Assembly: GCA_905198745.1 (NCBI GenBank) | Contig: CAJKDU010000011.1 | Span: 1-59,934 of the forward strand | Direction: 5' to 3' | Source of the DNA: an uncultured Prevotella sp. | GTDB lineage: Bacteria; Bacteroidota; Bacteroidia; Bacteroidales; Bacteroidaceae | DNA length: 59,934 nt | In this document: piece by piece, positions 24,665 to 33,882 of the stretch | Numbering within the stretch: position 1 is the first letter of the stretch | How the letters are laid out: each line of letters starts with the position of its first letter | Notes under the pieces: generated by a model | Seen by the model: only the letters and a program-made list of their open reading frames with translations | Database searches by the model: none | What the model was told of the DNA's origin: nothing | Program-made: the position numbers and the translations under genes

Positions 24665-24738
24665 CGCTTCAAGATGGGCTTGAACCAACGACCCCCTGAT
24701 TAACAGTCAGGTGCTCTAACCAACTGAGCTATTGAAGC
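24665..24738 (-). tRNA. tRNA-Asn (anticodon GTT)
   Basis: A 74-base cloverleaf with acceptor arms gcttcaa/ttgaagc, D arm gctc...gagc, anticodon arm cctga/tcagg around ctgttaa (anticodon GTT) and T loop ttcaagc. The T stem has one T-T mismatch. The 3' CCA is not encoded. Its own promoter and terminator flank it. Confidence 0.95.
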
Positions 24739-24779
24739 ATTTGTTTGGCATCAGAATGTTTGTTTCTTGATTGCGGTTG

Positions 24780-24811
24780 CAAAGGTACGACGAATATTTT
24801 ATTCTTCCAAA
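24780..24811 (-). promoter_or_regulatory. promoter of tRNA-Asn
   Basis: The minus strand reads TTTG (24808-24811), 20 bases, TACCTTTG (24780-24787). The same boxes and spacing precede tRNA-Glu at 58807-58838. Confidence 0.75.
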
Positions 24812-24867
24812 TATTTTTGAAGAAAAATTGAGTTTGGGGCAAAAAATTAATAAAAAGTGGGTTGAAG

Positions 24868-24900
24868 TTGGGGATATGTGATGGTAATAATGTACTTTTG
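24868..24900 (+). promoter_or_regulatory. putative promoter of the C-terminal processing protease gene
   Basis: TTG (24868-24870), 22 bases, TACTTTTG (24893-24900). The spacing is slightly long. The start codon is 69 bases downstream. Confidence 0.45.
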
Positions 24901-24969
24901 TAGGCGAAAATGCCGATGGACAAGTTTGTGCGCATCGGACCTATTGAAACAAATAATCTATATATAATA

Positions 24970-26652
24970 ATGTATAAGAGAAAAATTATCTGGGCAATGC
25001 TCGTTCTCTTGAGTCTTCCCTCAATGGCGCAGACCAAGAAAGACCATAACTTTGAGGTGGCCAAGAACCTGGAGGTGTTCAACAGTATCTACCGTAACCT
25101 CGACATGCTCTATGTTGATTCGCTCGATCCGAACATCGTGATAGGCAACGGAATCAACTATATGCTCCGCACCCTTGACCCCTATACGGAATACTATCCG
25201 CAAGAGAAAAACGAAGAGTTCAAACAACTGCTTACGGGAAAGTATGCCGGAATTGGTGCCATCATCAAGTATAACCTTGCACTGAAGAACGTGGTGATTG
25301 ACCAACCCTATGTCAATATGCCAGCTGCAGATGCCGGACTGAAAAAAGGCGACGTGATACTTGCTATCGACGATACGACGATGGTGGGCAAGAGCGTGGA
25401 ATATGTGCGCAATCACCTGCGCGGTGAACCGGGTTCTACCTTCGTGCTGAAGTATAAGCGTCCTGCCACTGGTAAGGTGCAAAAGGTGAAGGTGGTGCGC
25501 AAGCAGATACAAATGCCGTCCGTGCCCTACTATGGACTGGTAGACAAAGGTGTGGGCTATATCAACCTGGTGCAGTTCACCGAAGGATGCGCCAAGGAAG
25601 TGCGCAGGGCAGTCATCGACTTGAAGCATCAGGGCATGAAAGGCCTTGTGTTCGACTTGCGGGGCAATGGCGGAGGCTCAGAGGCCGAAGCCGTGCAGAT
25701 TGTCAACCTGTTTGTGCCCAAGGGTAGACTCGTGGTGAGCAACCGCGGCAAGTTGGAACGTGCCAACCACGACTACAAAACCACCGTTGAACCCCTCGAC
25801 ACGGTGATGCCCATGGTGGTGCTGGTGGACGACAACACCGCCAGTGCCAGTGAAATTACCAGTGGCGCACTGCAAGACTTTGACCGCGCGGTTGTAATGG
25901 GAACAAGAACCTATGGCAAGGGACTCGTGCAGATGACCATGCAACTGCCCTACAACGGAACCATGAAACTGACCACCAACAAGTATTACATACCCAGCGG
26001 CCGCTGCATACAAGCCATCAAGTATGGACACGGTACGGGAGCTTACCAAGAGCACATTCCCGATTCGTTGACAAAAGTGTTCTACACGCTTCACGGAAGA
26101 GAGGTGCGCGACGGCGGTGGCATCAAGCCCGATGTTGAAGTGAAACCCGACTCATTGCCCAACATCGTGTTCTATCTGGCATCCAGTGGGCGCGATTCCA
26201 CTGAAGTACTTTACAATTATGAACTTGAGTATATCAAGAACCATCCGAATGTGGCTGGTCCTGAGACATTTGAACTGACAGATTCCGACTACGAGGACTT
26301 CAAGCAGATGGTCGTGAAAAGTGGCTTTACTTACGACCGTGAGAGCGAGAAGTATATGAAGGATTTGGAAAAAATCATCAAGTTTGAAGGTTATTATGAC
26401 GATGTGAAAACAGACTTGGACAACCTGAAGAAGAAACTCAACCACAACATCTCCAAGGATCTCGACATACACAAGAGTCTTATCAAGCAGGTGATAGCCA
26501 ATGACTTGATGGCTGCCTATTATTTTCAAGCGGGGTCTATCCGCTGTAACCTCAGGTATGACAAGCAATGGAAGGAAGCGGTCAAACTGCTTTCCGACAA
26601 AGACAGGTATGATTCAATATTGAAAGGAAAGAATGAGAAAGAAAAGAAATAA
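24970..26652 (+). CDS. C-terminal processing protease, S41 family
   Basis: A 560-residue periplasmic protease of the CtpA/Prc type, which trims the C-termini of exported proteins. A signal peptide covers about residues 1-20 (LLSLPSMAQ). A PDZ domain follows (GIGAIIKYN to the GDVILAIDD segment), then the peptidase domain. The catalytic serine lies in DDNTASASEITSG and the general-base lysine in GTRTYGKGLVQMT. The C-terminal part is lysine-rich. The ATG at 24970 is chosen because the signal peptide follows at once; a frame start 60 bases upstream adds a non-hydrophobic extension. A 38-residue membrane peptide gene overlaps its 3' end. Confidence 0.93.
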   Translation: MYKRKIIWAMLVLLSLPSMAQTKKDHNFEVAKNLEVFNSIYRNLDMLYVDSLDPNIVIGNGINYMLRTLDPYTEYYPQEKNEEFKQLLTGKYAGIGAIIKYNLALKNVVIDQPYVNMPAADAGLKKGDVILAIDDTTMVGKSVEYVRNHLRGEPGSTFVLKYKRPATGKVQKVKVVRKQIQMPSVPYYGLVDKGVGYINLVQFTEGCAKEVRRAVIDLKHQGMKGLVFDLRGNGGGSEAEAVQIVNLFVPKGRLVVSNRGKLERANHDYKTTVEPLDTVMPMVVLVDDNTASASEITSGALQDFDRAVVMGTRTYGKGLVQMTMQLPYNGTMKLTTNKYYIPSGRCIQAIKYGHGTGAYQEHIPDSLTKVFYTLHGREVRDGGGIKPDVEVKPDSLPNIVFYLASSGRDSTEVLYNYELEYIKNHPNVAGPETFELTDSDYEDFKQMVVKSGFTYDRESEKYMKDLEKIIKFEGYYDDVKTDLDNLKKKLNHNISKDLDIHKSLIKQVIANDLMAAYYFQAGSIRCNLRYDKQWKEAVKLLSDKDRYDSILKGKNEKEKK

Positions 26653-26749
26653 TCCCAATTTCCGCTTTATGTGGGGCATCATGATTCTGGGACTGATGGT
26701 CCTGGTTCTGGTGGCACTTATCATGCTGTGGAGCCTCCAAAGAGGATAA
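26633..26749 (+). CDS. 38-residue single-pass membrane protein overlapping the protease gene
   Basis: The frame begins MRKKRNNPNFRF and has one hydrophobic helix (IMILGLMVLVLVALIMLWS) and a short SLQRG end. It starts 20 bases before the end of the protease gene in another frame, an overlap typical of translational coupling. The basic N-terminus and single helix predict an inner-membrane protein with the N-terminus inside. No known family is recognised. A partner or regulator of the protease is possible from the overlap alone. Confidence 0.6.
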   Translation: MRKKRNNPNFRFMWGIMILGLMVLVLVALIMLWSLQRG

Positions 26750-26782
26750 ATAGAGGGAAAATGAACGAAATATAACAAAAAC

Positions 26783-26814
26783 TTTGCGAGTGTGCGGATT
26801 TATTCGTAATTTTG
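26783..26814 (+). promoter_or_regulatory. promoter of rimP-nusA-infB
   Basis: TTTG (26783-26786), 20 bases, TAATTTTG (26807-26814), a near-perfect Bacteroidetes promoter. The leader to rimP is about 55 bases and contains gaggagctctccgagagttc, a small hairpin. Confidence 0.7.
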
Positions 26815-26874
26815 CACCGTTCAGTGGAATGAGGAGCTCTCCGAGAGTTCCTCATTTTATTTTAAATAAAACTT

Positions 26875-27342
26875 ATGATTGATAAGAACGTCGTTAAGAA
26901 AATTGTAGACGAGTGGCTCGTGGACAAGGACTATTTCCTTGTTGACATCATGATTAGCCCCGATGACAAGATTGTTGTTGAGATTGACCATGCCGATGGC
27001 GTGTGGATTGAAGACTGTGTGGCGCTGAGCCGCTACGTGGAAGACCATCTCAGCCGTGATGAGGAGGACTATGAACTCGAAGTAGGATCCGCCGGACTGG
27101 GACAACCCTTCAAGGTCCCTCAGCAGTATGCCAACTTTGTTGGCCAAGAGGTGGAGGTGCTCGATGAAGACGGCAAGAAGTACAAGGGCATCCTGAAAAG
27201 CGTGGACGGCAACGACTTTGTCGTCACCGCTCGGGAAAAAGTGAAAGTGGAAGGCAAGAAGCGTCCTGTGCTGTCAGACGTGGACCATGCGTTCCAAATG
27301 GACAAGGTGAAATATACAAAATACTTATTAAGTTTCAAATAA
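26875..27342 (+). CDS. rimP: ribosome maturation factor RimP
   Basis: A 155-residue protein that assists 30S subunit assembly. The N-terminal alpha/beta domain has VVEIDHADGVWIEDCVALSR and the family motif YELEVGSAGLGQPFKVP (usually VSSPGLxRPL). The C-terminal Sm-like domain runs from about residue 85, with the KSVDGNDFVVTA region. The gene is followed by nusA after 6 bases, the standard order in most bacteria. Confidence 0.94.
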   Translation: MIDKNVVKKIVDEWLVDKDYFLVDIMISPDDKIVVEIDHADGVWIEDCVALSRYVEDHLSRDEEDYELEVGSAGLGQPFKVPQQYANFVGQEVEVLDEDGKKYKGILKSVDGNDFVVTAREKVKVEGKKRPVLSDVDHAFQMDKVKYTKYLLSFK

Positions 27343-27348
27343 AAGGTT

Positions 27349-28611
27349 ATGGCATTAAAGAAAGAAGAAGAAGCTCCGAATATGATCGAGACCTTCAAGG
27401 AATTTAAGGAAACCAAGAATATCGACCGTACTACATTGGTGAGCGTGCTGGAAGAAAGCTTCCGCAACGTGATTGCCAAGATTTTCGGCAGTGACGAGAA
27501 TTTCGACGTCATCGTTAATCCTGATAAGGGCGACTTCGAAATCTATCGCAACCGCGTAGTCGTGGCCGACGGTGAAGTGCAGGACGAAAACAAGGAAATC
27601 AGCCTTTCTGACGCACGTAAACTGCAGGAAGACTATGAGGTGGGAGAGGATGTCAGCGAACCGGTTAACTTTGCCAAGTTCGGCCGTCGCGCCATCCTGA
27701 ACTTGCGCCAGACACTGGCATCCAAGATTCTGGAACTTGAGCACGACTCATTATACAACAAATACAAAGATCGTGTGGGTCAGATTATCTCGGCTGAGGT
27801 GTATCAGACTTGGAAGCGTGAAATCCTTCTCGTGGACGACGAGAACAACGAACTTATTCTTCCCAAAAGCGAGCAGATACCTGCAGACCAGTATCGCAAG
27901 GGAGAGGCTGTGCGTGCGGTGATTCTCCGTGTGGACAACGAGAACAACAACCCCAAGATTATCCTCTCTCGTACCAGTCCGCTATTCCTGCAGCGTCTTC
28001 TCGAAGCTGAGGTACCCGAGATTGCCGAGGGCCTGATTTCCATCCGCCGCATCGCCCGCCTTCCTGGAGAGCGTGCCAAGGTGGCTGTGGAGACCTATGA
28101 CGAGCGCATCGATCCGGTCGGCGCATGTGTCGGTGTAAAAGGTAGTCGTGTGCATGGCATCGTGCGCGAACTCTGCAATGAGAACATAGACGTGATCAAC
28201 TATACGTCTAACGTGAAACTGTTTATCCAGCGTGCTCTCAGTCCGGCGCGCATCAACAGCATCAACGTGGACGAAGAGAACCATAAAGCAGAAGTATATC
28301 TTCAGCCTGAAGAGGTTTCGTTGGCAATTGGCCGTGGCGGTATGAACATCAAACTGGCATCCATGCTCACAGAGTATACCATCGATGTGTTCCGCGAAAT
28401 CAGCGACAGTGAGGCTGATGAAGATATCTATCTTGACGAATTTTCAGACGAAATCGACCAGTGGGTTATTGACGCCATCAAGAGCATCGGTCTTGACACT
28501 GCCAAGGACGTGCTTAATGCTCCCCGTGAAATGCTCGTGGAGAAAGCCGACCTTGAAGAGGAAACCGTTGACAATGTGCTGAAGGTGCTCCGGGCCGAGT
28601 TTGAAAAATAA
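27349..28611 (+). CDS. nusA: transcription termination/antitermination factor NusA
   Basis: A 420-residue RNA polymerase-binding protein. The N-terminal domain covers about residues 1-125 and the S1 domain about 130-200 (VGQIISAEVYQTWKREILLV). Two KH domains follow, with DPVGACVGVKGSRVHGIVRE and SLAIGRGGMNIKLASMLT. The acidic C-terminal repeats of enterobacterial NusA are absent; a short helix-hairpin-like end (LDTAKDVLNAPREMLVEKAD) remains, as in other Bacteroidetes. It is co-transcribed with rimP and infB. Confidence 0.95.
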   Translation: MALKKEEEAPNMIETFKEFKETKNIDRTTLVSVLEESFRNVIAKIFGSDENFDVIVNPDKGDFEIYRNRVVVADGEVQDENKEISLSDARKLQEDYEVGEDVSEPVNFAKFGRRAILNLRQTLASKILELEHDSLYNKYKDRVGQIISAEVYQTWKREILLVDDENNELILPKSEQIPADQYRKGEAVRAVILRVDNENNNPKIILSRTSPLFLQRLLEAEVPEIAEGLISIRRIARLPGERAKVAVETYDERIDPVGACVGVKGSRVHGIVRELCNENIDVINYTSNVKLFIQRALSPARINSINVDEENHKAEVYLQPEEVSLAIGRGGMNIKLASMLTEYTIDVFREISDSEADEDIYLDEFSDEIDQWVIDAIKSIGLDTAKDVLNAPREMLVEKADLEEETVDNVLKVLRAEFEK

Positions 28612-28661
28612 CAATCGTCTAACATATAACGCGAAAAAGAAACATAAGAACAGAAGAAAGA

Positions 28662-31487
28662 ATGGGCATCAGATTAAACAAAGCAATACGTGAATTGAAC
28701 ATAGGACTTCAAACGGCAGTTGAATTCCTTGAGAAGAGACAAAACTTGGGCGAGGTGAAAGACGACATGAACTTCAAACTGAACGACGCTCAGTATAATG
28801 CGCTTCGTGAAGCTTTCAAGTCGGACAAGGAAGTCCGCACCGAAGCCGAGAAACTCTTCCCCAAAAAGCAAAAGGAGAAAAAGCATGCGTCGGAGACCGC
28901 TGAAGGTGGCGCTGTGCCAACGTCTTCGATACGTCAACAATACAAGCCTTTGGGCAAGATAGACCTTGACAGTATCGGAAAACCCTCTGCACCTAAGTCT
29001 GCCGCTCATGCTTCTTCAGAGGTGAGCACACCCAAGGCTGCTGCCGTAAGCCAAGGTGAACCAGCGCCCCAACAGGCGGAAAAGAAAGCCGAGGCAAAGC
29101 CGGAACCTGTAGCAAAGCAACCTGCTGCAGCTGAACAGCCAGCCTCCGCCGCTCCAGCGAAGGTTGAGGTGAAGCCTGTCGCTACCGATTCTGCAGCTAA
29201 ATCTTCAGAGGATAGCGCAGCACCGACTGCTACGGACCAGACAAAAATCTTCACCCTCAAGAGTGAGAAGAAACTGGCTAACCGGGTGAACGTGCTCGGC
29301 AAGATAGACCTCGATGCGCTGAACCAGACAACTCGCCCCAAAAAGAAGAGCAAGGAAGAACGCCGCAAGGAGCGCGAGGAAAAGACCCAGCAGCAAAAGG
29401 GCGACAAGAAAAAACGCGTACGCATCAATAAGGAACGTGTTGACATCAATGCAGCCGCCAACCAACCGGGAAACTCACAGGGGGGCAACAAAAAGAAAAA
29501 CAACAACGGCAACAATAACGGCGGCAATGCCAACGGAAACAACAAGAAAAACCGCAATCGCAGCAAGAAACCTGTTGAGGTTAGCGAAGAGGACGTTGCA
29601 CGCCAGGTAAAGGAAACGCTGGCACGACTTACCAACAAACAGAACCAGAACAAGAAGGGCGCCAAATACCGTAAGGAGAAGCGCGAGGCTGTTCAGGAGA
29701 AGCTGAATGAGGAGTTGAATGCCGAACAGAAGGAAAGCAAGACGCTGAAGCTCACGGAATTCGTGACTGTGAGTGAACTTGCAACCATGATGGACGTTTC
29801 CGTCAACCAGGTGATTGGCACGCTGATGAGTGTGGGTATCATGGTATCCATCAACCAGCGCCTCGATGCCGAGACCATTAACCTCGTGGCTGAGGAATTT
29901 GGTTTCAAGACAGAATATGTCAGCGCCGAGGTACAGGAAGCCATAACAGAAGAGGCTGACGACGAAAACGATCTCGTTTCACGTGCTCCTATTGTCACTG
30001 TGATGGGCCATGTAGACCATGGTAAGACTTCTTTGCTTGATTATGTGCGCAAGACCAACGTGATTGCTGGAGAGGCAGGTGGCATCACTCAGCACATTGG
30101 TGCCTACAATGTGAAATTGGAAGACGGCCGCCAGATAACCTTCCTGGATACTCCTGGACATGAGGCGTTTACAGCCATGCGTGCCCGTGGTACACAGGTT
30201 ACGGATATTGCCATCATTATCATCGCTGCTGACGACAGCGTGATGCCTACTACCAAGGAGGCTATAGCCCATGCTCAGGCTGCTAATGTTCCTATGGTGT
30301 TTGCTATCAACAAGATAGATAAACCGGGAGCTAATCCTGATAAGATACGCGAGGATTTGGCCAACATGAACTTGCTCGTGGAAGAGTGGGGCGGTAAGTA
30401 CCAGTGCCAGGAAATCAGTGCCAAGAAAGGTATTGGCGTGAAGGAACTTCTGGAAAAGGTTCTTCTCGAAGCTGAAATACTTGACTTGAAGGCTAATCCT
30501 AACCGTAAGGCCACCGGTTCTATCATTGAGTCATCCCTTGATAAGGGACGTGGCTATGTGTCTACCGTGTTGGTGAGCAATGGTACACTGAAAGTGGGCG
30601 ACATTGTGATTGCCGGTACTTACTTTGGCCGTATCAAGGCCATGTTCAATGAGCGTAACCAACGCATTGAAAAGGCAGGTCCTTCAGAACCAGCCATTAT
30701 CTTGGGCTTGGACGGTGCACCGACAGCCGGTGATACGTTCCATGTGCTTGAAACAGAGCAGGAGGCCCGTGAGATAGCCAACAAACGCCAGCAGTTGCAA
30801 CGTGAACAAGGATTGAGAACACAGAAGCGTCTCACTCTCAGCGATATTTCACACCGCATTGCCTTGGGTTCATTCAAGGAACTCAACATCATTGTCAAGG
30901 GTGACACCGATGGTAGTATTGAGGCTCTCAGTGATTCGTTCCTCAAACTTTCCACCGAGAAGATTAAGGTGAATGTCATCCACAAGGCTGTAGGACAGAT
31001 TTCCGAGAGCGACGTGACGCTTGCCGATGCTTCCGATGCCATCATCGTGGGATTCCAGGTCCGTCCTTCAAGTGCTGCCCGCAAGCAGGCCGATCAGGAA
31101 GGTGTGGAAATCAACACCTATTCAGTCATCTATGATGCCATTGACGATGTGAAGTCTGCTATGGAAGGTATGCTTGACAAGGTGAAGAAGGAGGTAGTGA
31201 CCGGTCAGCTGGAAGTGCGTCAGGTCTACAAGATTTCCAAAGTAGGAACTGTGGCAGGTGCATTTGTTACAGAAGGCAAAGTACACCGCACGGACAAAGC
31301 TCGCGTGGTGCGCGATGGTATCGTGGTGCACACTGCTCCTATCAACGCCTTGAAGCGATATAAGGATGATGTGAAGGAGGTGGCTACCAACTTTGAGTGT
31401 GGTATTAGTCTCGTAAACTTCAATGACATCCAGGTAGGCGACGTGCTTGAAACCTTCACTGAAATTGAAGTCCAGCAGAAACTGTAG
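28662..31487 (+). CDS. infB: translation initiation factor IF-2
   Basis: A 941-residue GTPase that brings initiator tRNA to the 30S subunit. The long N-terminal part is low in complexity: Ala/Pro/Lys-rich to about residue 230, then an Asn/Lys/Gly-rich stretch near 270-310 (KKKNNNGNNNGGNANGNN). The G domain begins near residue 445 with VTVMGHVDHGKTSLLDYV, followed by DTPGHEAFTAMRARG and AINKID. Domains II-IV follow and end at GDVLETFTEIEVQQ. It closes the rimP-nusA-infB unit. Confidence 0.97.
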   Translation: MGIRLNKAIRELNIGLQTAVEFLEKRQNLGEVKDDMNFKLNDAQYNALREAFKSDKEVRTEAEKLFPKKQKEKKHASETAEGGAVPTSSIRQQYKPLGKIDLDSIGKPSAPKSAAHASSEVSTPKAAAVSQGEPAPQQAEKKAEAKPEPVAKQPAAAEQPASAAPAKVEVKPVATDSAAKSSEDSAAPTATDQTKIFTLKSEKKLANRVNVLGKIDLDALNQTTRPKKKSKEERRKEREEKTQQQKGDKKKRVRINKERVDINAAANQPGNSQGGNKKKNNNGNNNGGNANGNNKKNRNRSKKPVEVSEEDVARQVKETLARLTNKQNQNKKGAKYRKEKREAVQEKLNEELNAEQKESKTLKLTEFVTVSELATMMDVSVNQVIGTLMSVGIMVSINQRLDAETINLVAEEFGFKTEYVSAEVQEAITEEADDENDLVSRAPIVTVMGHVDHGKTSLLDYVRKTNVIAGEAGGITQHIGAYNVKLEDGRQITFLDTPGHEAFTAMRARGTQVTDIAIIIIAADDSVMPTTKEAIAHAQAANVPMVFAINKIDKPGANPDKIREDLANMNLLVEEWGGKYQCQEISAKKGIGVKELLEKVLLEAEILDLKANPNRKATGSIIESSLDKGRGYVSTVLVSNGTLKVGDIVIAGTYFGRIKAMFNERNQRIEKAGPSEPAIILGLDGAPTAGDTFHVLETEQEAREIANKRQQLQREQGLRTQKRLTLSDISHRIALGSFKELNIIVKGDTDGSIEALSDSFLKLSTEKIKVNVIHKAVGQISESDVTLADASDAIIVGFQVRPSSAARKQADQEGVEINTYSVIYDAIDDVKSAMEGMLDKVKKEVVTGQLEVRQVYKISKVGTVAGAFVTEGKVHRTDKARVVRDGIVVHTAPINALKRYKDDVKEVATNFECGISLVNFNDIQVGDVLETFTEIEVQQKL

Positions 31488-31535
31488 TAACAATTGTGAC
31501 CATGTTTCTGCATGGCACGTTATTTGCAATCCATT

Positions 31536-31570
31536 ATAGGGACGGGTACTACGTTTATCCGTCCCTATTT
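31536..31570 (+). terminator. hairpin after infB
   Basis: The arms atagggacgg (31536-31545) and ccgtccctat (31559-31568) are perfect complements; the tail is only tttg. It may end the rimP-nusA-infB transcript ahead of sufB. Confidence 0.5.
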
Positions 31571-31593
31571 GCCAAATATATATACAAGCTATC

Positions 31594-33081
31594 ATGGATA
31601 ATAATAAGGTTAAAGACCCAAATGTCGGCATGCAAGAGCGTAAGGAAGAACCCAATGCTTTCGTGAAACAGGTGGCAGACCAGAAATATGAATTTGGTTT
31701 TACCACAGATGTGCATACCGACATCATTGACAAAGGCTTGAATGAAGACGTGGTGCGTCTCATCTCCCAAAAGAAAGGGGAACCAGATTGGTTACTGGAT
31801 TTCCGATTGAAGGCCTTTGAATATTGGAAAACACTAAAACAACCAACATGGGGACATGTGCGTCTGCCGCAAATCGACTATCAGGCCATTTCCTATTATG
31901 CAGACCCGCTGGCCAAGAAACCCGTCAACAAAGAGATAGATCCTGAGTTGGAGAAAACCTTCGACAAGTTGGGAATTCCACTTGAGGAACGGCTCGCTCT
32001 TAGTGGTACAGCTGTGGATGCCATCATGGACTCTGTGTCGGTGAAGACCACCTTCAAAGACAAGTTGGCAGAGAAGGGTATCATCTTCTGTTCCATCGGC
32101 GAAGCCGTGAAGGAGCATGCAGACTTGGTGCGCGAATATCTTGGTTCTGTAGTCCCATACCGCGACAATTTCTATGCCGCTCTCAATAGTGCCGTGTTCA
32201 GTGACGGCTCGTTCGTGTATATACCGAAAGGTGTGAAGTGTCCGATGGAATTGAGCAGCTATTTCCGTATAAATGCTCGCAACACCGGTCAGTTCGAACG
32301 TACGCTAATCATCGCTGACGACGATGCCTATGTTTCTTATCTTGAGGGATGTACAGCCCCGATGCGAGACGAAAACCAGTTGCATGCAGCTATCGTAGAG
32401 ATTATTGTCAAGGACAATGCTGAAGTGAAGTACTCTACTGTTCAGAATTGGTATCCAGGTGATGAGAATGGTAAGGGTGGCGTGTTCAATTTGGTGACAA
32501 AGCGCGGCGATTTGCGTGGCGTCAATTCGAAACTTTCCTGGACACAGGTCGAAACAGGATCAGCCATTACCTGGAAGTATCCATCTTGTGTGCTTCGCGG
32601 TGACAACTCCGTGGCTGAATTTTATAGCGTGGCGGTGACCAACCACTATCAGGAAGCTGACACGGGAACGAAAATGATACACATGGGTAAGAATACCAAG
32701 AGTACCATCATTTCCAAGGGTATCAGTGCGGGACACAGCCAGAATTCTTATCGAGGGCTGGTGCGTGCCACCTCTAATGCTGACAATGCCCGTAACTATA
32801 GTTCTTGTGACAGTTTGTTGCTTGGCAGTGATTGTGGCGCACACACATTTCCTTACATGGATATTCATAATGATACGGCAGTTGTGGAACATGAGGCAAC
32901 CACTTCCAAGATTTCGGAAGACCAACTGTTCTATTGCAACCAACGGGGCATTCCCACGGAACAGGCGGTGGGCCTGATTGTCAACGGATATGCCAAGGAA
33001 GTGCTGAAAAAGCTCCCTATGGAATTTGCCGTAGAAGCACAGAAACTTCTTTCTGTGTCTTTGGAGGGAACAGTAGGATAA
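31594..33081 (+). CDS. sufB: Fe-S cluster assembly protein SufB
   Basis: A 495-residue scaffold protein of the SUF system, on which Fe-S clusters form together with SufC and SufD. Family signatures include FCSIGEAVKEHADLVREYLG, YIPKGVKCPMELSSYFRINA, the cysteine segment SYLEGCTAPM, and IISKGISAGHSQNSYRGLV near residues 370-390. The C-terminus PMEFAVEAQKLLSVSLEG is typical. It is the first gene of sufB-sufC-sufD-sufS; intergenic gaps are 28, 17 and 21 bases. Confidence 0.96.
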   Translation: MDNNKVKDPNVGMQERKEEPNAFVKQVADQKYEFGFTTDVHTDIIDKGLNEDVVRLISQKKGEPDWLLDFRLKAFEYWKTLKQPTWGHVRLPQIDYQAISYYADPLAKKPVNKEIDPELEKTFDKLGIPLEERLALSGTAVDAIMDSVSVKTTFKDKLAEKGIIFCSIGEAVKEHADLVREYLGSVVPYRDNFYAALNSAVFSDGSFVYIPKGVKCPMELSSYFRINARNTGQFERTLIIADDDAYVSYLEGCTAPMRDENQLHAAIVEIIVKDNAEVKYSTVQNWYPGDENGKGGVFNLVTKRGDLRGVNSKLSWTQVETGSAITWKYPSCVLRGDNSVAEFYSVAVTNHYQEADTGTKMIHMGKNTKSTIISKGISAGHSQNSYRGLVRATSNADNARNYSSCDSLLLGSDCGAHTFPYMDIHNDTAVVEHEATTSKISEDQLFYCNQRGIPTEQAVGLIVNGYAKEVLKKLPMEFAVEAQKLLSVSLEGTVG

Positions 33082-33109
33082 ACATAAACCAACAATAGTT
33101 TTAAGAATT

Positions 33110-33865
33110 ATGCTTGAAGTTAAGAACTTACATGCCAAAATTGGCGATAAAGAGATATTGAGAGGCATAAACCTCACGATCCAAGATGGAGAAACCTGCG
33201 CAGTGATGGGACCTAATGGCTCCGGCAAGAGTACACTTAGTGCTGTATTGGTGGGAAATCCACTTTATGAAGTAACAGAAGGGTCTGTAACCTACAATGG
33301 CAAAGACCTGCTTGCCATGAAGCCAGAAGAGCGTGCCAATGAGGGCCTTTTCCTATCGTTTCAGTATCCTGTGGAAATTCCTGGTGTGTCCATGATCAAT
33401 TTCCTCAAGGCTGCTGTCAATGAAAAGCGCAAATATCATGGACTCCCAGAATTGAAGGCGGCTGAATTTCTTAAGCTCATGAACGAAAAGCGCAAGATTG
33501 TGGAACTTGACAGTAAGTTCACACGGCGTTCAGTCAATGAAGGTTTCAGTGGCGGTGAAAAGAAGCGTAACGAAATTTTCCAGATGGCCATGCTTGAGCC
33601 TACTCTACGAATTCTCGATGAAACCGATTCCGGTCTTGATGTAGATGCCTTGCGTATCGTGGCAGAAGGTGTCAATAAACTCAAAACGCCTCAAACCAGC
33701 ACCATCGTCATTACTCACTATGAGCGTTTGCTCGACATCCTCAAGCCAGAAACCATTCATGTGCTCTATCACGGACGTATTGTGAAGACAGCCGGTCCAG
33801 AGTTGGCCAAGGAAATTGAAGATCGTGGCTATGACTGGATTAAGGAAGAGGTTGGAGAAAAGTAA
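33110..33865 (+). CDS. sufC: Fe-S cluster assembly ATPase SufC
   Basis: A 251-residue ABC-type ATPase that drives the SufBC2D scaffold. Walker A is GPNGSGKSTLS near residue 36, the signature is FSGGEKKRNEIFQMA, and Walker B runs into LDETDSGLDVDALR, the form characteristic of SufC. No membrane segments are present. It starts 28 bases after sufB. Confidence 0.97.
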   Translation: MLEVKNLHAKIGDKEILRGINLTIQDGETCAVMGPNGSGKSTLSAVLVGNPLYEVTEGSVTYNGKDLLAMKPEERANEGLFLSFQYPVEIPGVSMINFLKAAVNEKRKYHGLPELKAAEFLKLMNEKRKIVELDSKFTRRSVNEGFSGGEKKRNEIFQMAMLEPTLRILDETDSGLDVDALRIVAEGVNKLKTPQTSTIVITHYERLLDILKPETIHVLYHGRIVKTAGPELAKEIEDRGYDWIKEEVGEK

Positions 33866-33882
33866 AGGAAAGGGTTGAAAAA

